17,326 nt of DNA. Source: CBDUXT01 sp965371245 (GTDB lineage Bacteria > Planctomycetota > Phycisphaerae > UBA1845). The stretch lies in contig CBDUXT010000108.1 in the NCBI GenBank assembly GCA_965371245.1, positions 1 to 17,326 on the forward strand. Reading direction: 5' to 3'. The notes below the pieces were generated by a model. It was not told where the DNA came from and made no database searches. It saw nothing but the letters and a program-made list of their open reading frames with translations. Within the stretch, counting starts at the first letter, position 1; every line of letters starts with the position of its first letter. A program made the position numbers and the translations under genes. Positions 16,988 to 17,326 of the stretch are shown here, piece after piece.

Positions 16988-16995
16988 AGTCATTC
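16988..16995. repeat. Target site duplication, right copy (AGTCATTC)
   Basis: Right-hand copy of the 8-bp target duplication next to the MITE terminus GAGTTAC. Confidence 0.88.
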
Positions 16996-17326
16996 ATGTC
17001 GAACGTGCCGTCGGCTCCGAGCGGAGATATAACCGAAAGTTCTGGATGGTGACGGGATAACAAAGCGGCGTACCCTTGGTGTTGGAAAAGCAACAGCGAA
17101 TCGCCCACGCGGGCAGAAGGAGTACGCCTGATGAAGAGTAACACCGAATCGCCGGCGATGCCGGGCGCAACTTCGCGTGACGTCCTGACCGACGTGCTGC
17201 GAGGCGGAGCCCACAAATGTAAGGTGTCGTTATCCCGCCCTCACTCCTGAAGCCAAGCAGTTGTTGATGCCGCTCTAGTATGACAGCGCTAGATTAGCTC
17301 AAGCCTGGCGAGGCATGATGTCGATG

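Larger units (their letters stand above)
16449..17216 (-). pseudogene. DUF932-like gene remnant, interrupted by a MITE and truncated
   Basis: Removing the insertion at 16816-16987 plus one 8-bp target copy (180 bases, in frame) joins ...GADGTFDMND to WSFAQLCRVAGASKDTVNRL. The product continues with LSAETAERVFFEMMP, then DTIRSLHPASYTRLFNVDLL and VREFATD. This pattern resembles DUF932 (phage/plasmid-related) proteins, whose function is unknown. The C-terminus TGLYGAEQ runs into a stop at 16449, where the family normally continues for well over 100 residues, so the gene is 3'-truncated. The N-terminal portion above about 17090 is uncertain and contains two near-identical pieces (GDSVLLF, GDSLLLF), perhaps a small duplication. 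As it stands, a TGA in the inserted element ends translation. The family call is from memory, moderately sure. Confidence 0.6.

Overview
The window looks like chromosomal DNA from a planctomycete, most likely a Phycisphaerae-type member of the Planctomycetota. This rests on very large secreted proteins carrying long arrays of Asp/Asn/Cys calcium-binding repeats (DCNxNGxPDECD type and thrombospondin type 3), a GACC-type cysteine module, a dockerin-like C-terminus and high GC. No rRNA, tRNA or CRISPR array is visible. The taxonomic call is inference from protein style, not from a marker gene.

Layout from left to right. (1) Positions 1-246 hold the 3' end of an IS1380-type DDE transposase cut by the window edge, followed by a gene-poor tail. 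(2) A plus-strand gene at 779-3442 encodes an 887-residue secreted protein: beta-propeller, calcium-repeat arrays around an unidentified domain, and a dockerin-like end. (3) A 454-base convergent intergenic region holds a possible 47-residue ORF and two hairpins. (4) On the minus strand, 10370-3897 encodes a 2157-residue secreted protein: an approximately 790-residue N-terminal module, PKD/K319-like domains, a complete di-haem cytochrome c peroxidase (MauG/CCP) domain with two CxxCH sites, thrombospondin type 3 repeats and an unrecognised C-terminal domain. (5) Upstream of it on the same strand, 15487-10569 is a second giant secreted gene, broken by a one-base frameshift near 13355. Its N-terminal approximately 700 residues are unlike anything I recognise, and its C-terminal half is a diverged copy of the N-terminal module of the peroxidase. 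(6) A 960-base stretch without a convincing gene follows, with one strong REP-like palindrome. (7) The right end carries a decayed DUF932-like gene interrupted by a 172-bp MITE with IS66-type ends (GTAA termini, 8-bp target duplication).

The most interesting unit is the pair of giant minus-strand genes. They share a duplicated extracellular module, are separated by 198 bases with no strong terminator, and one carries a di-haem peroxidase. A secreted or cell-surface oxidative system is a reasonable hypothesis, with the shared module as scaffold or partner-binding part. The frameshift in the upstream gene must be resolved first. The right-hand end and the transposase remnant show that the block sits in DNA that has been visited by mobile elements.
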